This document shows positions 9,043-21,700 of a DNA stretch of 64,000 nt, piece by piece. Origin of the DNA: Panonychus citri. Lineage: Eukaryota; Arthropoda; Arachnida; Trombidiformes; Tetranychidae. Location: positions 1 through 64,000 of the forward strand of contig NW_026515506.1 of the NCBI RefSeq assembly GCF_014898815.1. The letters run 5' to 3'. The notes beneath the pieces are model-generated. The model did not search any database and was not told the DNA's origin. It saw nothing but the letters and a program-made list of their open reading frames with translations. Position numbers and translations under genes: made by a program. Positions within the stretch are counted from its first letter, which is position 1. Every line of letters starts with the position of its first letter.

Positions 9043-11907
9043 TTTATGCAAATAAGCTCTGGTTTTTCAATATTTCTGACATTTAGTATTCGCAATTAAG
9101 TGTTGAATATTATATATACTTAAGATGGTTTGTCATATTTAACCGGAAAGGATGAGCAGATTCGAGTATTTTGATTTCCGTAGGTATAATATTCTTACCT
9201 AGTCTTACTCTCAATCTCATTTTTCATCCAAAATTTTCCTTAAATTTTCAACTTTTTCCTTTTCTCATAAAGTCAAAACGTTATTACTTTTAAACTTATT
9301 GATCTTGATCTTATTTATTATGTATTGAGAGATAGTATAAGATTTAAGATGAAAACGGTGGAAGAAAGTTTAGCCTTTGCTTTGAGATTTTTCATTTTTT
9401 CTTTTCCTTTTACTATTCATTTTCACATGGGAGTTTCTTAACTTTTTTCTTTTACTTTTCATCAAGCACCGAGAAACTGAATCAATTCTCATCATTTATT
9501 ATATTATAGCACCTTCTTATACATTTCATCCTCTATCATTTTTTTGTACCGGTATAAATATATCGAGTACAAATTTTAGAAAAATAAATTCATTTGGAAA
9601 ATAATTTTTCACACTTTTATCCTTCATTCAATCTGTGAGTCTTGCTACAATATCCTGATAAGTACTCTGACTGATCTAAATCCTTGAAGATTATTTTCTA
9701 AAATAATAATCTAATGTTAAACTAAATATCTACAAAATTAGTAGTTAATGAAATACTTCTCTCTTTTGGTGAAAATTATTATATGAATATTAATGATGGA
9801 TTTCATTCATCGCCTATTCATTATAATCTTTATCGTTATCATCCAAATCATCACTTCCCTTGAGATCAATGAAAATATCAATGATATTAAGTGGTAATAA
9901 TTATCTTTTCATTGAGATAAACATACAATATTTCATCTTGATTCAGTTTTTCAGCTTTCTCAGCCTCTTGAAATTAATTCATTCTTATTTTCTGTTTATC
10001 CTCTATCTCTCTTCTGCTTATATTTTCTCAATAATTAGTAGTAATCTAATGAATTAGAAATAAATGTCACCAGGAAATGGTTAACTGATTTTACGCACTA
10101 TTAGCATCAGTTAGCTAACTAAATAAATAATTCTTGAGTAAATAATAGATGGATAAATAAATAAATATATATACACTATTTGAGCTTATCTCCTCAAAGT
10201 GACAAGAACAAGTCACCTCAGCGGATTTATTATAATCATTATCACTATTAAATTGTTAATTCATTGATAACATTTAGGTGGACTGGGAGTGTTTTTATAT
10301 CCAACGAATGATGAAAACTGAGAATGATGAAGGTGAAAGTAGGTTCAATGTTATTCTATCTCTAGTCTGATACATATATTATACCACTGAGCACTTTTAC
10401 AACGATGCTAATAAATGAATCATGTTAATGATGCTAAGGATGATAATTTCACTCCAAACTTGGTAAACCAAAATCAAGTCGGAAGTAGAATGGATAACAT
10501 TAACAGATAACCACTTCCGTCAACTTTTACTAAATTAAAGAATCCAGAGTATCTTGTTAATCAGTCTAAAATGTAATGATAATAAAAACACAATTACATA
10601 GAAGGTAAATTATAAATAGCAAGAGAAAAAAGATTTTATTTCATTAATTGTTTCTCCATGGTTGTTGGATAATAAATTTGAACTTTTCATAATGAATTTT
10701 AGCTCTAAAAACAGCATCATGTTCATTGGTATGATCAAAATCAATTCAATTATGTTTACCGTTTTAGATTATAATCAAATTTTTTTTCTAACCAAGTACA
10801 ATTACTTTTGCATCTAAACTTGAACAAACCTAAATAGAGTGAAGAGATAGTTGAATTATACCCTTAAAGAATTGGAGAACACTAATGATTCGTTATAACT
10901 TTGCTATAAAATTCAACAGAAAATTTTGCCTCAAAGGATGGAAAACAATCGCTATGATTGTAGCTACAAGAAGAAAAGTAGAGTAACACTTGTAGCTTAT
11001 CGAATCAATCGTAAAGTTACCTAAGAGCTTGGCTCGCATAAAAAGGCTCAACGATTGGTAAAATTTATCTACATTTTCTCCTTGGTCATAATGAAAAGCT
11101 AGAAAGTTCTTGTTATCAATAACGACAAATGATTGATTATAATCTATATAATTAGGTTTTGCCTCTCCAGAATTGAGAATTTGTTTTCATGAACTTTTCC
11201 GATTCCTTCTTCACCAATCGGTGTGTCTCAAAAAAGATACACGAATAATCATTCTTGATGAACTGAATGTACCGAGAGAATGCAAGCTAACCTCATCTTG
11301 AAACATTTCTTTTCTAATACTAAATTGTTAACCTTAAAGGGTCAATAAAAGTCTTTTCCCTTTATGATTATAATAATGCTCTTTATCCTCATCAGTAGTA
11401 GTAGCAACAACACACTCGAATATGTTACATAACTTTTTGTTTCATCATTCTGACAATGATTCATGTTGAATAAGAAAGCAAAGAATGAAAAAATGCTTCA
11501 GAATGATAGAGTAAGAGGAAGAGAAGATAAAATTTTGAAAAAAAGAAAAAAACGAAGCGTAGAATAAAATTCATCTTGAGAAAATTGTTTTTCTCACTAT
11601 TTCTACCCTTTGAAACTTGCCCATTTTTGGAAAATATTCCAGTGTATTATTTCATTCATTTTTCTCCCATGGAACTCATCTCATCTGGTATGTGTGTGTG
11701 TGTTTATTTTTTAGAGTGAATGTTATCAGTCTTTCTTTATGGTGGGGAAGAAAAAAATAAACAAAATGAAAACTTTATCTTACTCATTTCAAGTCCATTT
11801 GAAGCTAAACTTGTTGTTTTGGTGATAGCAGAAGTATTAAAGATGATTGCCTTGTCTTCCTGAGAAAACTTGGAACTTTTCAAGTTTTTCACCTCAATTC
11901 TCAGTTC

Positions 11908-11970
<63 letters not shown>

Positions 11971-14867
11971 CATTTTCAACGTGAACGTTACTCTCCCTTT
12001 AAATCTATCATTATTTATATTGTGATGATTTTTAGCTGTTTACTTCATCATCATCATTTTCAACATCATTATCTTCTTACAGCATTTAACTCGACGTTTC
12101 TCTCATGTTTCATCCCCTATTCTTATCATCATCATCATCTTGAATGTTATTCAATACCGATTCATCGGCTTCCAGGTCAAAATCATTTGAGAAAAAGTTA
12201 GTAAAGTTTTCATGATGATGATGATGATGATGATGGTACAGTTGATGATGTTTGTTGTTTAGTATTATTGTTCACCATGAAAATCAAGTTGATTTCCTTC
12301 ATTGGAATGACATTTTTACTTTACAGATAAATACACTTGAGATATATACTTTTAAAAAGGGAGACAACTTATTTCCATCGGTTTGTCTTAAAGATCATTT
12401 CAAGTGAAACAACAATTTGTCTTGATTTTGTTTCCAATTTTTAGGAAACAACTTACATTTCAAGGCAAATGAAATAGTTGAATCTCACTAGATGAATGGA
12501 TACTTTTAACGTCGGGCAGAGGATGAGGAAGAGAGAAAGGAGCAAGAAGACAAAAAAAATAAGTACAAAGAAGATGGAAGATAAGTTACATCAGAATCAT
12601 CATCAGTATTAAAAGATAAACAGATTATAACATGAAAAAGAGCTATAAGAGGATAAGAAAATGGTTTTTCATGATGATGATTTTCCGTTGAGTGAAACGA
12701 GTCATGACCATCAACAACATCATCATCTGATAATAGTTATCTTCATGTCTGAACAAGCAAGAAACATATTTGACATCGATTATCGAACGAGAGAAGTAAC
12801 GAAGGGGTGAAGGAGAAGTTTGAAAGTTCTTGAAACTTTATGAGGCCGAACAACCGTTTCTCAATGGTCTAGGAATTGGATGAGAACGATGATGATTTGA
12901 GTCCGGATTGATTACCATGGCTAAAGGATCGATTCTCACCTTGACCCATTAGATAGGGAATAATTTCTCAAGTCTTTTGATTTGGTGTAAAATTTTATTG
13001 TCAATCGTAAGTAAGCATCATTATCATTGAGAAACCATCATCACTGAAGGCGGATGATTATGGACAACAGTTTGTAAGCAATTGTCTAAAAATTCATTAA
13101 AAGTGAGTCTTTGATGGAAAGAAAATTAGCAAAAATAATAATAATAATGATGGCAGATGAACATGATTATCATGGTGAAAATAATCAAAAGTCAATGTGG
13201 ATAAAATGAAAGACTAAGATGATGAAGGGAGGTAAAAATAAACTAGAGGTGGAGCTGGTAAAGGACAATGATGATGATGATGTTGAGCATATTATTGTCT
13301 ATTATTGTAGTGAGCAAGGATTAGATGCAAAAGTGCAGCAGAAAAAAATATATAAATTATACTGAAGACTGAAGCAATTGGGGGGCTTGGTGATGATGAT
13401 GATGATAGCAAGTTAGTAATGATGAAAATGACCTGAAAATGGATGATAATGGTTTGAACAAGTCAATCCAAGTTGTAGGTTTGTCCCTATGATTATCAGA
13501 TAATCATAATGGTTCAAATCAAAGGCAGGGTGGGAAGGGGGTTGATAAAGAGACAGAGAGAAAATTGCTCTTACAATCAATGATTATGACGATGATGATG
13601 ATGATGATAATAGTGTATGCGAAAGAAAGAATTGAGAGAAAGAGAGAAAGAGAGAGATAGGGAAAAGATGATACAACCTGATGATGACACGAAGCAGTCA
13701 AGACATGAAAAATGACCTAAGTGGAGAAAGGGAGGATTATGAGGATGATGATGATGTAAATGATAGTGATGGTGATGATATGAAGGGATGAGGAAACCGA
13801 GAGATGAAAGGAAGGAAAGAGACAGAAAGAAAGACATAAAGATGAAAAGAGACTGGGAGGTAAAATGAGCGATAGGATCACTTGTATGATCTTGTATTGT
13901 AATAACATTACTTTGAACTTATTCTTATGTCATCTCTTATGATTCCATCATCACTATTATCATCATCATCATCATCATCTTTGGTATATCTGTATGTGCA
14001 TCTTAAAACATCATTCACCATTAGATGCGTGATGCTAACTTTTTTTTTCTTAGTTTGCAGTTTTGTTGATACAATGTTGTTATTATCATTTTTATTCGTC
14101 ATCATCATCATCACTTTTCATCCTTCTTTACACCTAATCTTTCTAGGTCTTTGGATGCTCTCCTTTGTAGGAGAAAAAAAGACCAAAAGATGAGATGATT
14201 AGATGGTAGAAAGGCCAAAAGTAAGACTATGGAAGATAAATCTCATACTATCCTAAATTTGCTTGGTTCCTCTTTTTATTATCATTATTATTGTATCAGA
14301 AAATAATGAAACTACCACCACATTTACATTGTTGTTGTTGTTGTTGTTGCCTGTTAACACCATCATCAGCACAATCAGTGAGAGGAATCATCAGCATCAC
14401 CACTAAGCAGGAAGAATATGAAAAGATCAAACAATCAGTTGATTTTTGTGTATTTATAACAATAGTTAATGATATTGATGATACAAGGGGAAAAATTTAT
14501 CTATCAATAGTATAAAAGTCATCAGTAGAAAATAATAACATGATATATACAAATATCAACACTCACACATTATGAATTTCATGATAACATCATAATCATC
14601 AGTGTATTTGTGATTATTTCTTATTATCATCAGTTAACTAGATAAATATAGATGATTAGAAATGATTAGTTGGCAATATAATAAAACTGTAATCGCCACT
14701 AGAATTCAAATTAGCACAAATATTAGTTCATAAATAAAGATATCAATCTAATTATTAATCCAAGAATCAACCTGATGTTTATTATTATGATACTTTAATT
14801 TAATACAACTTGTTTGTTATTTCAATGGAAAGTGAAGATTTCCAATCCAACTTTTGAAATTTCAACT
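9043..14867. other. AT-rich host DNA, no gene recognised
   Basis: Contains short (GAT)n/(ATC)n runs (for example 12213-12236, 13265-13281, 13589-13610, 13960-13980, 14102-14113), a (TG)n at 11692-11702, and a run of TTG repeats at 14332-14347. ORFs of 60-90 codons here encode His-, Ser-, Leu- or Asp-rich peptides that are translations of these repeats. It may be intergenic or intronic. Confidence 0.6.
11911..11967. repeat. (TC)28 microsatellite
   Basis: Uninterrupted TC dinucleotides. The minus-strand ORF over it encodes a poly-Glu-Arg tract and is an artefact. Confidence 0.95.
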
Positions 14868-15277
14868 ACAGGGTAGTTCGCCAGGTTTCCAACAAGTTTT
14901 TCTTGAATGAATTTTTTGTTTTTTAGCGTACCCTAGACTCGAGGCTTCCAAAAATAAAATTAAATTTTTGCGAATAAAAATTTACTAAAAACCGTTATGG
15001 TGACTAACCACAAATGACTACCCACACTAGACGATCTACCCAACAGTTAAACCTTTACTCCTCATAGATGTACTGATTCCTAATAAGAAAACCGAAAATA
15101 AAAGAACCAATTATTATATGATATTACAAGATATACAAAGGTAAGTGTAGTTGTGCTGCTCCAAGGTGCTGCCCATCGACTATCAACCTATTATCATATG
15201 AGTTGGGCTTTAATGGCTCAGTTATGAACTGGTATCTCCTGTTCTAATGAATATTCACCTTATGCTCTAGCTATCTG

Positions 15278-15496
15278 ATGTTTGATTCGGCCGTTTTGTT
15301 TGTATTGATCCAACATCTTCAAGGTACAAAAAACCCTACAATTGGAAAGTGGAAGAGCTCAAGTCCCATTATTGGACATTTGTTATGGGCTATAAAAAAT
15401 GCTAATTGTGCTGTGGAAGTTTCCGATTGTTATCTGAAACGTTTGAATAAAGACTTAACTCAAGAAAATATTCAACACGATGACACGATGAAATAG
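15278..15496 (+). CDS. Short ORF inside the inverted-repeat element, unrecognised
   Basis: 72 codons from ATG to TAG. It encodes a moderately hydrophobic start and a charged end (YLKRLNKDLTQENIQHDDTMK). Composition is protein-like and not a simple-sequence translation. It stops 40 bases before the solo LTR. It could be the tail of a transposase or of a polyprotein whose upstream part is lost. I recognise no motif. Confidence 0.3.
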   Translation: MFDSAVLFVLIQHLQGTKNPTIGKWKSSSPIIGHLLWAIKNANCAVEVSDCYLKRLNKDLTQENIQHDDTMK

Positions 15497-15535
15497 AAAA
15501 CTAAAATGTCATTTTATAGTAACTTAAAAATTTTA

Positions 15536-15830
15536 TGTTGGATAGACGTTATTGTGTAACACAACCAATTCAAACACTGTGGAAGCTACTGTGCTTTTCC
15601 CCCCTCTGGTTAGGTTAACTGACAAACGGTCACCTTGTGAACTACTATATAAGTAGAGAGTCAGTTAACTAAATAAACAGTCAATCAGTAATTGTCATTG
15701 TGAATACAACTCACTGTTAACCTTACCCTTTCTTTATAATAAACGCCTTTAAACTATAAACGTACTTAACAGTCGTACTTAACATTTTACACTTGTGTTG
15801 GTATAACTAGATCCGGAATTATCCCCAACA
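15536..15830 (+). mobile_element. Solo LTR with 5-bp target duplication
   Basis: 295 bases starting TGTTGG and ending CCCAACA, the short inverted TG...CA termini common in Ty1/copia LTRs. It is flanked by TTTTA on both sides (15531-15535 and 15831-15835). Inside are a TATATAA box (15646-15652) and AATAAA (15671-15676). No internal element sequence adjoins either side, so this is what remains after recombination between two LTRs. The superfamily assignment rests only on the termini. Confidence 0.8.
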
Positions 15831-18299
15831 TTTTATGAAAAGGATTCCGAATCGAAAACGCGTTATCTCTGCAGCTAAAAATTTCCAAAAATTGTAAAAT
15901 CGTTAGGAGCTTCATCGTTGCGAGTGAATTTGATTGTGACCATCAAATGACATTGAAATCGTGTCATAACAGAACGAGTGGAATGACCTTGATATTTTAA
16001 TATGACAATTGAGTACCGCCTAAACTACCATAATTCGAGTCTGGGGTCTGTACACTCGAAAACAAAAAATTTATTCAAGAGAAACTTGTTGGAAACTTGG
16101 TGAAATGCCTTGTACATTATAATCTGAGGAGTGAAGTAAATGTGATACAATAGATTCAACAATCGTGATAATCATGTTGACGGTGTTGAAAAATTTGATG
16201 AGATCAATTTTACTTATCTTTTTAAAAAGAGTCTCAGTCTGTAAGGCTGAAGCTTAAAGGAAAAAAAGTTTAGATTGAGATGTTATCCAGATAATTATCA
16301 GAATCTTAATATTATATGTTTTTTTTTATCATGTTAACAAGCAAATAATTGTTGATTATTTGATGATTATGATGATGATTTAGTCTTGTTATTTACCTTG
16401 AATAGTGGAAAGTTAAACATTGACTCATTCTTAACAAAAAGGTTTATGGAATAAAATGAAAAGGAGAAACGTTTTCCTACCAAATCAGCAATTAATTTTG
16501 ATTGTGGTTGCAGAAAATGTAATTGCAATCATGATTACCCTGATTATCATGTGGTATCATGAGTTTGATGAGGAATAGAGTTTGTAAGCCCTGTGAAAAT
16601 TTTCTCAATGAAAAGAGTAAACAAAAATTTCTCCATTTTTTGTTTCTCTCTTTTTCCTCCCATCGGTCAGCATTTGCAAGCACATATCGATAGCAAGAGT
16701 AAAGACATTTGCACTCCTTGCCTGTTAACTGATCAGGATTAGCAAACTGACCAAGAGAAACAAACGGAATCATCAGATTAGCAAAAAGAGCGAGAGAGAG
16801 AGAGACAAGTTAAGAACAAGGAAGTTGATAAAAGGAGAAAAAAAATACGAAAGATGTTGATTATGATGGAGAGAGAAAGAGAGAGACAGAGAGACAGAAG
16901 AAGAGAGTAAAGAGAGGGAGAGACAGGGAAAGTTTGATGCAAGCCGATTTATAATTCCTTAATCTCATTAACTTAATCCAATTAAAAGGTCTATTTGATC
17001 AGATGACAAGATAGATGAATGAATATAAACACAGATAGACAGGCAAGATTAAGGAAGAGGAGGTAAAATGTGTGGGTAACCTTTGAGCAAGTTAAATGAA
17101 CCATTTTTGTTCAATGAAAAGGTTTTATCATCACTTACACCTTAACTATCTAATAGTAAATGTTGTCAATGGACATGAGAAAGAGTATGAGAGAAAAATC
17201 GAAAAAAAAACAGTCCACTTTAACGATTAAAGTATTCATAACGGATAATGAAACGCATACACCTTGAACATTTATTATAATATGATGCATTTAGATTGAA
17301 GGTTTTTGCATTATTAATTTAATCTTATTGATAAATTTACCTTGATTAATGAAAAAGGTTACGCAGTGATAGTGGTAATCATTTAATCATTAAACTGCAA
17401 AGTTGCTTATCAGCTCCAGTTTGGCAATTAGTTATTGATATAATTGACAGGATTATTGATTGTTATATATCAACCTTGATAGAGAAAAAAGTAAGAAATA
17501 AAGAAAACAAGAGAGAGAGAGATTCATATTGATTCTGTGCTTGGAATAGTTTTTTTCTCATCTCTGTTTTTTTTCCTTCTCTTTTTCCTATGCTTTCAGG
17601 GGGAGTTATCAATGTCCAGAACTGTCAGAATGCTATTGATTGATGGGAGTGAAAATGAATCATCAAAAAATATATATCATCAAACCCCATTAGCCTGAAA
17701 ACTTACTATTCATGTAGTGTCAAGATAATATTAACTGATAAAGGTTAAACTGGGAAGGATGCAACAAATGTTATGATAGCAACAGCAGGAGATGAAAAGT
17801 AAAAGATAATAATAACTAAAGGATAAGTGTAAGAGAGGAAGTTAAATATAATTGGCTTTTTGAGCTCCTTATTTCATCTTCATCTTCATCTTACTTCTTT
17901 TCTCTTTCTATTTCTGTCTGTTTCCCCCCTTCTGCTTGTTTCTTTTCTCTTCATGATCGAAATGTTGATTAGACATAACTCAATCATGCATTTAGATAGA
18001 AATAGTTGATCATTATTATCATTATCAACGAGAATACCTTCAGGGTATTTAGAGGTTGTCTATCATCTTCTTACAGTTTTCCTCTGTCTTTTTCTCTTTC
18101 TCCTTCTTTATATTTATTTCTGCCTGCCTGTTGACATCAAATGGTGATGAAGAGATTCAGAGAGGATAAAAGTATGAAATAGAAAAGATAATCAGAAACA
18201 ATACTGATTATATTTCAATGTTCTTATCGACAAAATGATAACTGTTATTATCTTTAAGATGATGAAAAGGTGAATAAGAAAGGGGAAAAGATAATGAAC

Positions 18300-18305
<6 letters not shown>

Positions 18306-18338
<33 letters not shown>
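18306..18338. repeat. (GA)n microsatellite
   Basis: About 16 GA units. The overlapping 169- and 67-codon ORFs are repeat-driven. Confidence 0.95.
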
Positions 18339-18342
<4 letters not shown>

Positions 18343-19282
18343 AGGAAACGAAAATTTCTTATTCATTCGACTTCCTTAACCATAATCATCACTCTCACTT
18401 TTTCTTCCTGTTTCTTATTTTCTCTCTTCCTTTTTTTACACTTATTATCTTATTTCTGCTTCTCCATCATCCTCATCTTCATCCCTTGTTCATCATATTG
18501 GTAAGCTATGAAATCCCAGAAGATGAAGCAAAAGAATCAATACTTTTTTTCTCGTTCTCTTTCTTACTCTTTCTAATAAAAGTTTGTATTGTTTTCTCTT
18601 GTATATTTTTTCCAAATTCGTATTATTCAGAATTTTTGATGAAATTTTTGGCAATGAGAGAGAAAATAGAAAAGGGGAATGAAAAAAAAAGGAAAATGAT
18701 ACTGGAGAATATATTTTTCTCTACTCTACTCTCTCACTTTCTCTTCTCAAGTTATGAACAAAAAAATTGGAGAATATGAAACAACACATGAATATCAGAT
18801 GACATAATATTTATATTCCTCTTGTTGTTCATTTCTCAGAATTCAACACACTTGAAAACTCACAAGATTATCAACATCATCACCCAAACAACAGCAACAA
18901 CAACCAGAGAAACACCTCAAAAAGTGTATATATAATACAATATGTATGATAATATTAATTTCCATCTGAGTTGATATGAAAAAAAAGAAATACCTTATGT
19001 ATATAAGACTTTACATTTCTTTATTTTAACTAGTGTTTCCATAAGAGGGTATTCACTTTATGTTCTCATTGTAAAAAGGTTAATCAGAATGTGAAATAAT
19101 ATAATCAACATGTAACAATATTGTATGATTATCGTCTTTGATGGTCATGGTTCCTCATTTCAACCTTGCAATTATACACTTTCACTTATAACATGTTAAT
19201 ATGTATCAAAGATTATCATTGTCTTGCTAATCCCAATTGAGAAATAAAATAATATGTTACAATTTATTACAGTTCATGATGA

Positions 19283-19286
<4 letters not shown>

Positions 19287-19369
<83 letters not shown>
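19287..19369. repeat. (TC)n plus (TATC)n compound microsatellite
   Basis: About 32 TC units to 19351 are followed directly by about five TATC units. Confidence 0.95.
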
Positions 19370-21660
19370 TTTTCTCATCAGCTTCACTCCTTCTTTTCCA
19401 CCCCAATCTCCATCTTCCACTTTGCCTAAATGTGATATGAAATTAGGTTTTCAGGTATACACTTTTTTGCTACTCTACCGATAATTACAACATGTCAACC
19501 ATGTCTCTCATTTTTAGACATGCTATCGTAGTAAAATATATAATATAATATAAATTATATTGTATTCTATCCCTAGCATCTCAATATTCAAGTATTTTCA
19601 ATGGTTACTCGAGAATCAGCTGAATTGATATCCATATATACATCTCACAAGAGTGTCTGTAACTATTAAGTGAGGATTGTAATGATAATAATCAATGTGT
19701 TATTATGATGTGTATGTGTGTCTGTGCAGTGTATTAATACATACAGGACATGCATAGTGTATCTATGGAAAAGGTAATTGAAGATTCAGAGATAGAAAAA
19801 GTTTTATACATAAAATAATATAAATAGTAAATGAAATGAGATACAAATTTACATGCAAGTTTAGATTCAATTGATGAGGTTTTTTTTATTCATAAATGAT
19901 TGTGAAATTGTTAAAAGAAAATAAACTAAATTAAAGTAAATTTGATACAATTAGTTAACTTTTTTATGGATATATACATAGATAGATATTCAAAGTAAAT
20001 GAGATGATAACCAATTTATCAATGTCTATTGTGTTTCAAAAATCATTTGATAAGAACAACATTATTACAAAGAAAGTGTCATAATAATTAATTGTTTAGA
20101 TTGTTCTGATTAAGTTTATTGTTTTCTCGTACATACAAACAATTCAATCAAGATTAAGATGAGGACAAAAAACAACAGAATGAGCAGAAAAGTATTATAA
20201 TAGCAATAGTCATGATAAACATCATGATAGATGATAATCTGAAAAGGGAATCTGTAAATTCATTTGATGGATTATATTATTTGATTATAAATTGTTTGCA
20301 ATTTAGTTCATCGCGATGCACAATTGTGATTGTTTATAATACTAATTTACAAATGATATTCATTGATAAATATCAACTGGAGAGAGAGAGAGAGAGAAAA
20401 AAAACTAATAACATTTGATGAGAAAGGAAAGAAAAAAACTCATATCAGAACTAAAATGATTAAAGTTTTGCTCTTCGATGCAAAACAATTACATTTATCG
20501 TGTCTTCTTCTCATTTAATTCTGCATTTGATAAATTGTCCACAATCACTGTAGATCTGAACACTATAATATGAATGTAAGTGTATTTGTACAAATGACAA
20601 TTTCGAGTTTCAAAATTGTCGAAATTGTGGAAAAAAATTTTCTCCCTTATAATCAGAGCGATTTTTTTTTCTTTGCTAACAATTTCTGTATTAAATTAGC
20701 TTCCTCATTCACACTTATATTCATCGAGTAGATGATGATGATGATGATGATAGTTTATTATCATGATTATCATGTGAATCAAAAGTCAATCTACACAAAT
20801 TGACGAAATTAAAGTTGACACTTTGTTGATTATCACGATTCACACTGAGAGAATCAGATAGAGAGATAAAAAATACAATCTAAATAATGGATAATAATAT
20901 TTCTTTGTGAAAAGAAACCCAAAAATCATCAATAGAATCATCAGCAACTCTTTTTTTTTGCGAAAAAAATCATGTTCATCAATAACTATTCATCATCCTC
21001 TTCTTTTCTTCGTCGTCATCAGCGCCTCATCCCACCTTTTTCTTATCTCATTTTCGATCATCATCATCCCTTTCTTTCTCTGTCTGTCTCTTATTCTTCT
21101 ATTTATCATTATACATGATGTACCTTTTGATTCATCTCTTTGCTATTTCATTCCCATCGAAATCATTGCGTCTTTTGTATTCAAAGAAAAAGAAAGAAAG
21201 AAAAAGTTCTAACACTGAGTCTAAGTGTATGACTATTGGTTTCTGTCTGCTGTTGATAATAGTTCAGCATCCAAAGGGATAACAATACAATTTTCAAATT
21301 CTCTCACCTCTTTTCCTCTGTCTTTCTCTTTCTATTTTTGATTATCTTCATTATTGGAAACTATTATCTGATCGTCAGATGGAATCGACATTCATTCAAT
21401 TCATCTATGTTTCTTCAATTGATTATGATGTTACTGATAATGACGATGATGATGATAATGGTGATACTGATCATCATCATCAATTTCATTCTCATCATGA
21501 TGATTTCATACGGCAGTTTCTTTGCTAAATTATTTCTTCCTCTCTCTCTCTCTCTTAAATTATCAGTTCTGTTTCCATGAAAATTACTTCAATCTTGAAC
21601 TTTTATCTTGTCCAATATCCAGTTATCCAATAAAGGTGACAATAATTTCATTTGGTCAAT

Positions 21661-21664
<4 letters not shown>

Positions 21665-21697
<33 letters not shown>
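21665..21697. repeat. (TC)n microsatellite
   Basis: About 16 TC units. Confidence 0.95.

Positions 21698-21700
<3 letters not shown>

Larger units (their letters stand above)
14868..16113. mobile_element. Inverted-repeat element, copy 2, carrying a nested solo LTR
   Basis: The left end (ACAGGGTAGTTCGCCAGGTTTCC, then AACAAGTTTTTCTTGAA) and the right end (...AGAGAAACTTGTTGGAAACTTGGTGAAATGCC) are inverted relatives of each other and of both ends of the element at 8481-9042. The right arm (15836-16113) is the long one; the left arm is recognisable only for about 75 bases. The interior differs from copy 1 and holds a 72-codon ORF and a solo LTR, so it may be a longer family member or a composite. 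Confidence 0.6.

Noticed and set aside
11737..11979. Minus-strand ORF with Glu-Arg run
   Set aside because: The run comes from the (TC)28 microsatellite.
18270..18779. 169-codon plus-strand ORF
   Set aside because: Begins in a GA repeat and continues in pyrimidine-rich DNA; composition is Phe/Ser/Leu from TTC/TCT words; no homology seen.
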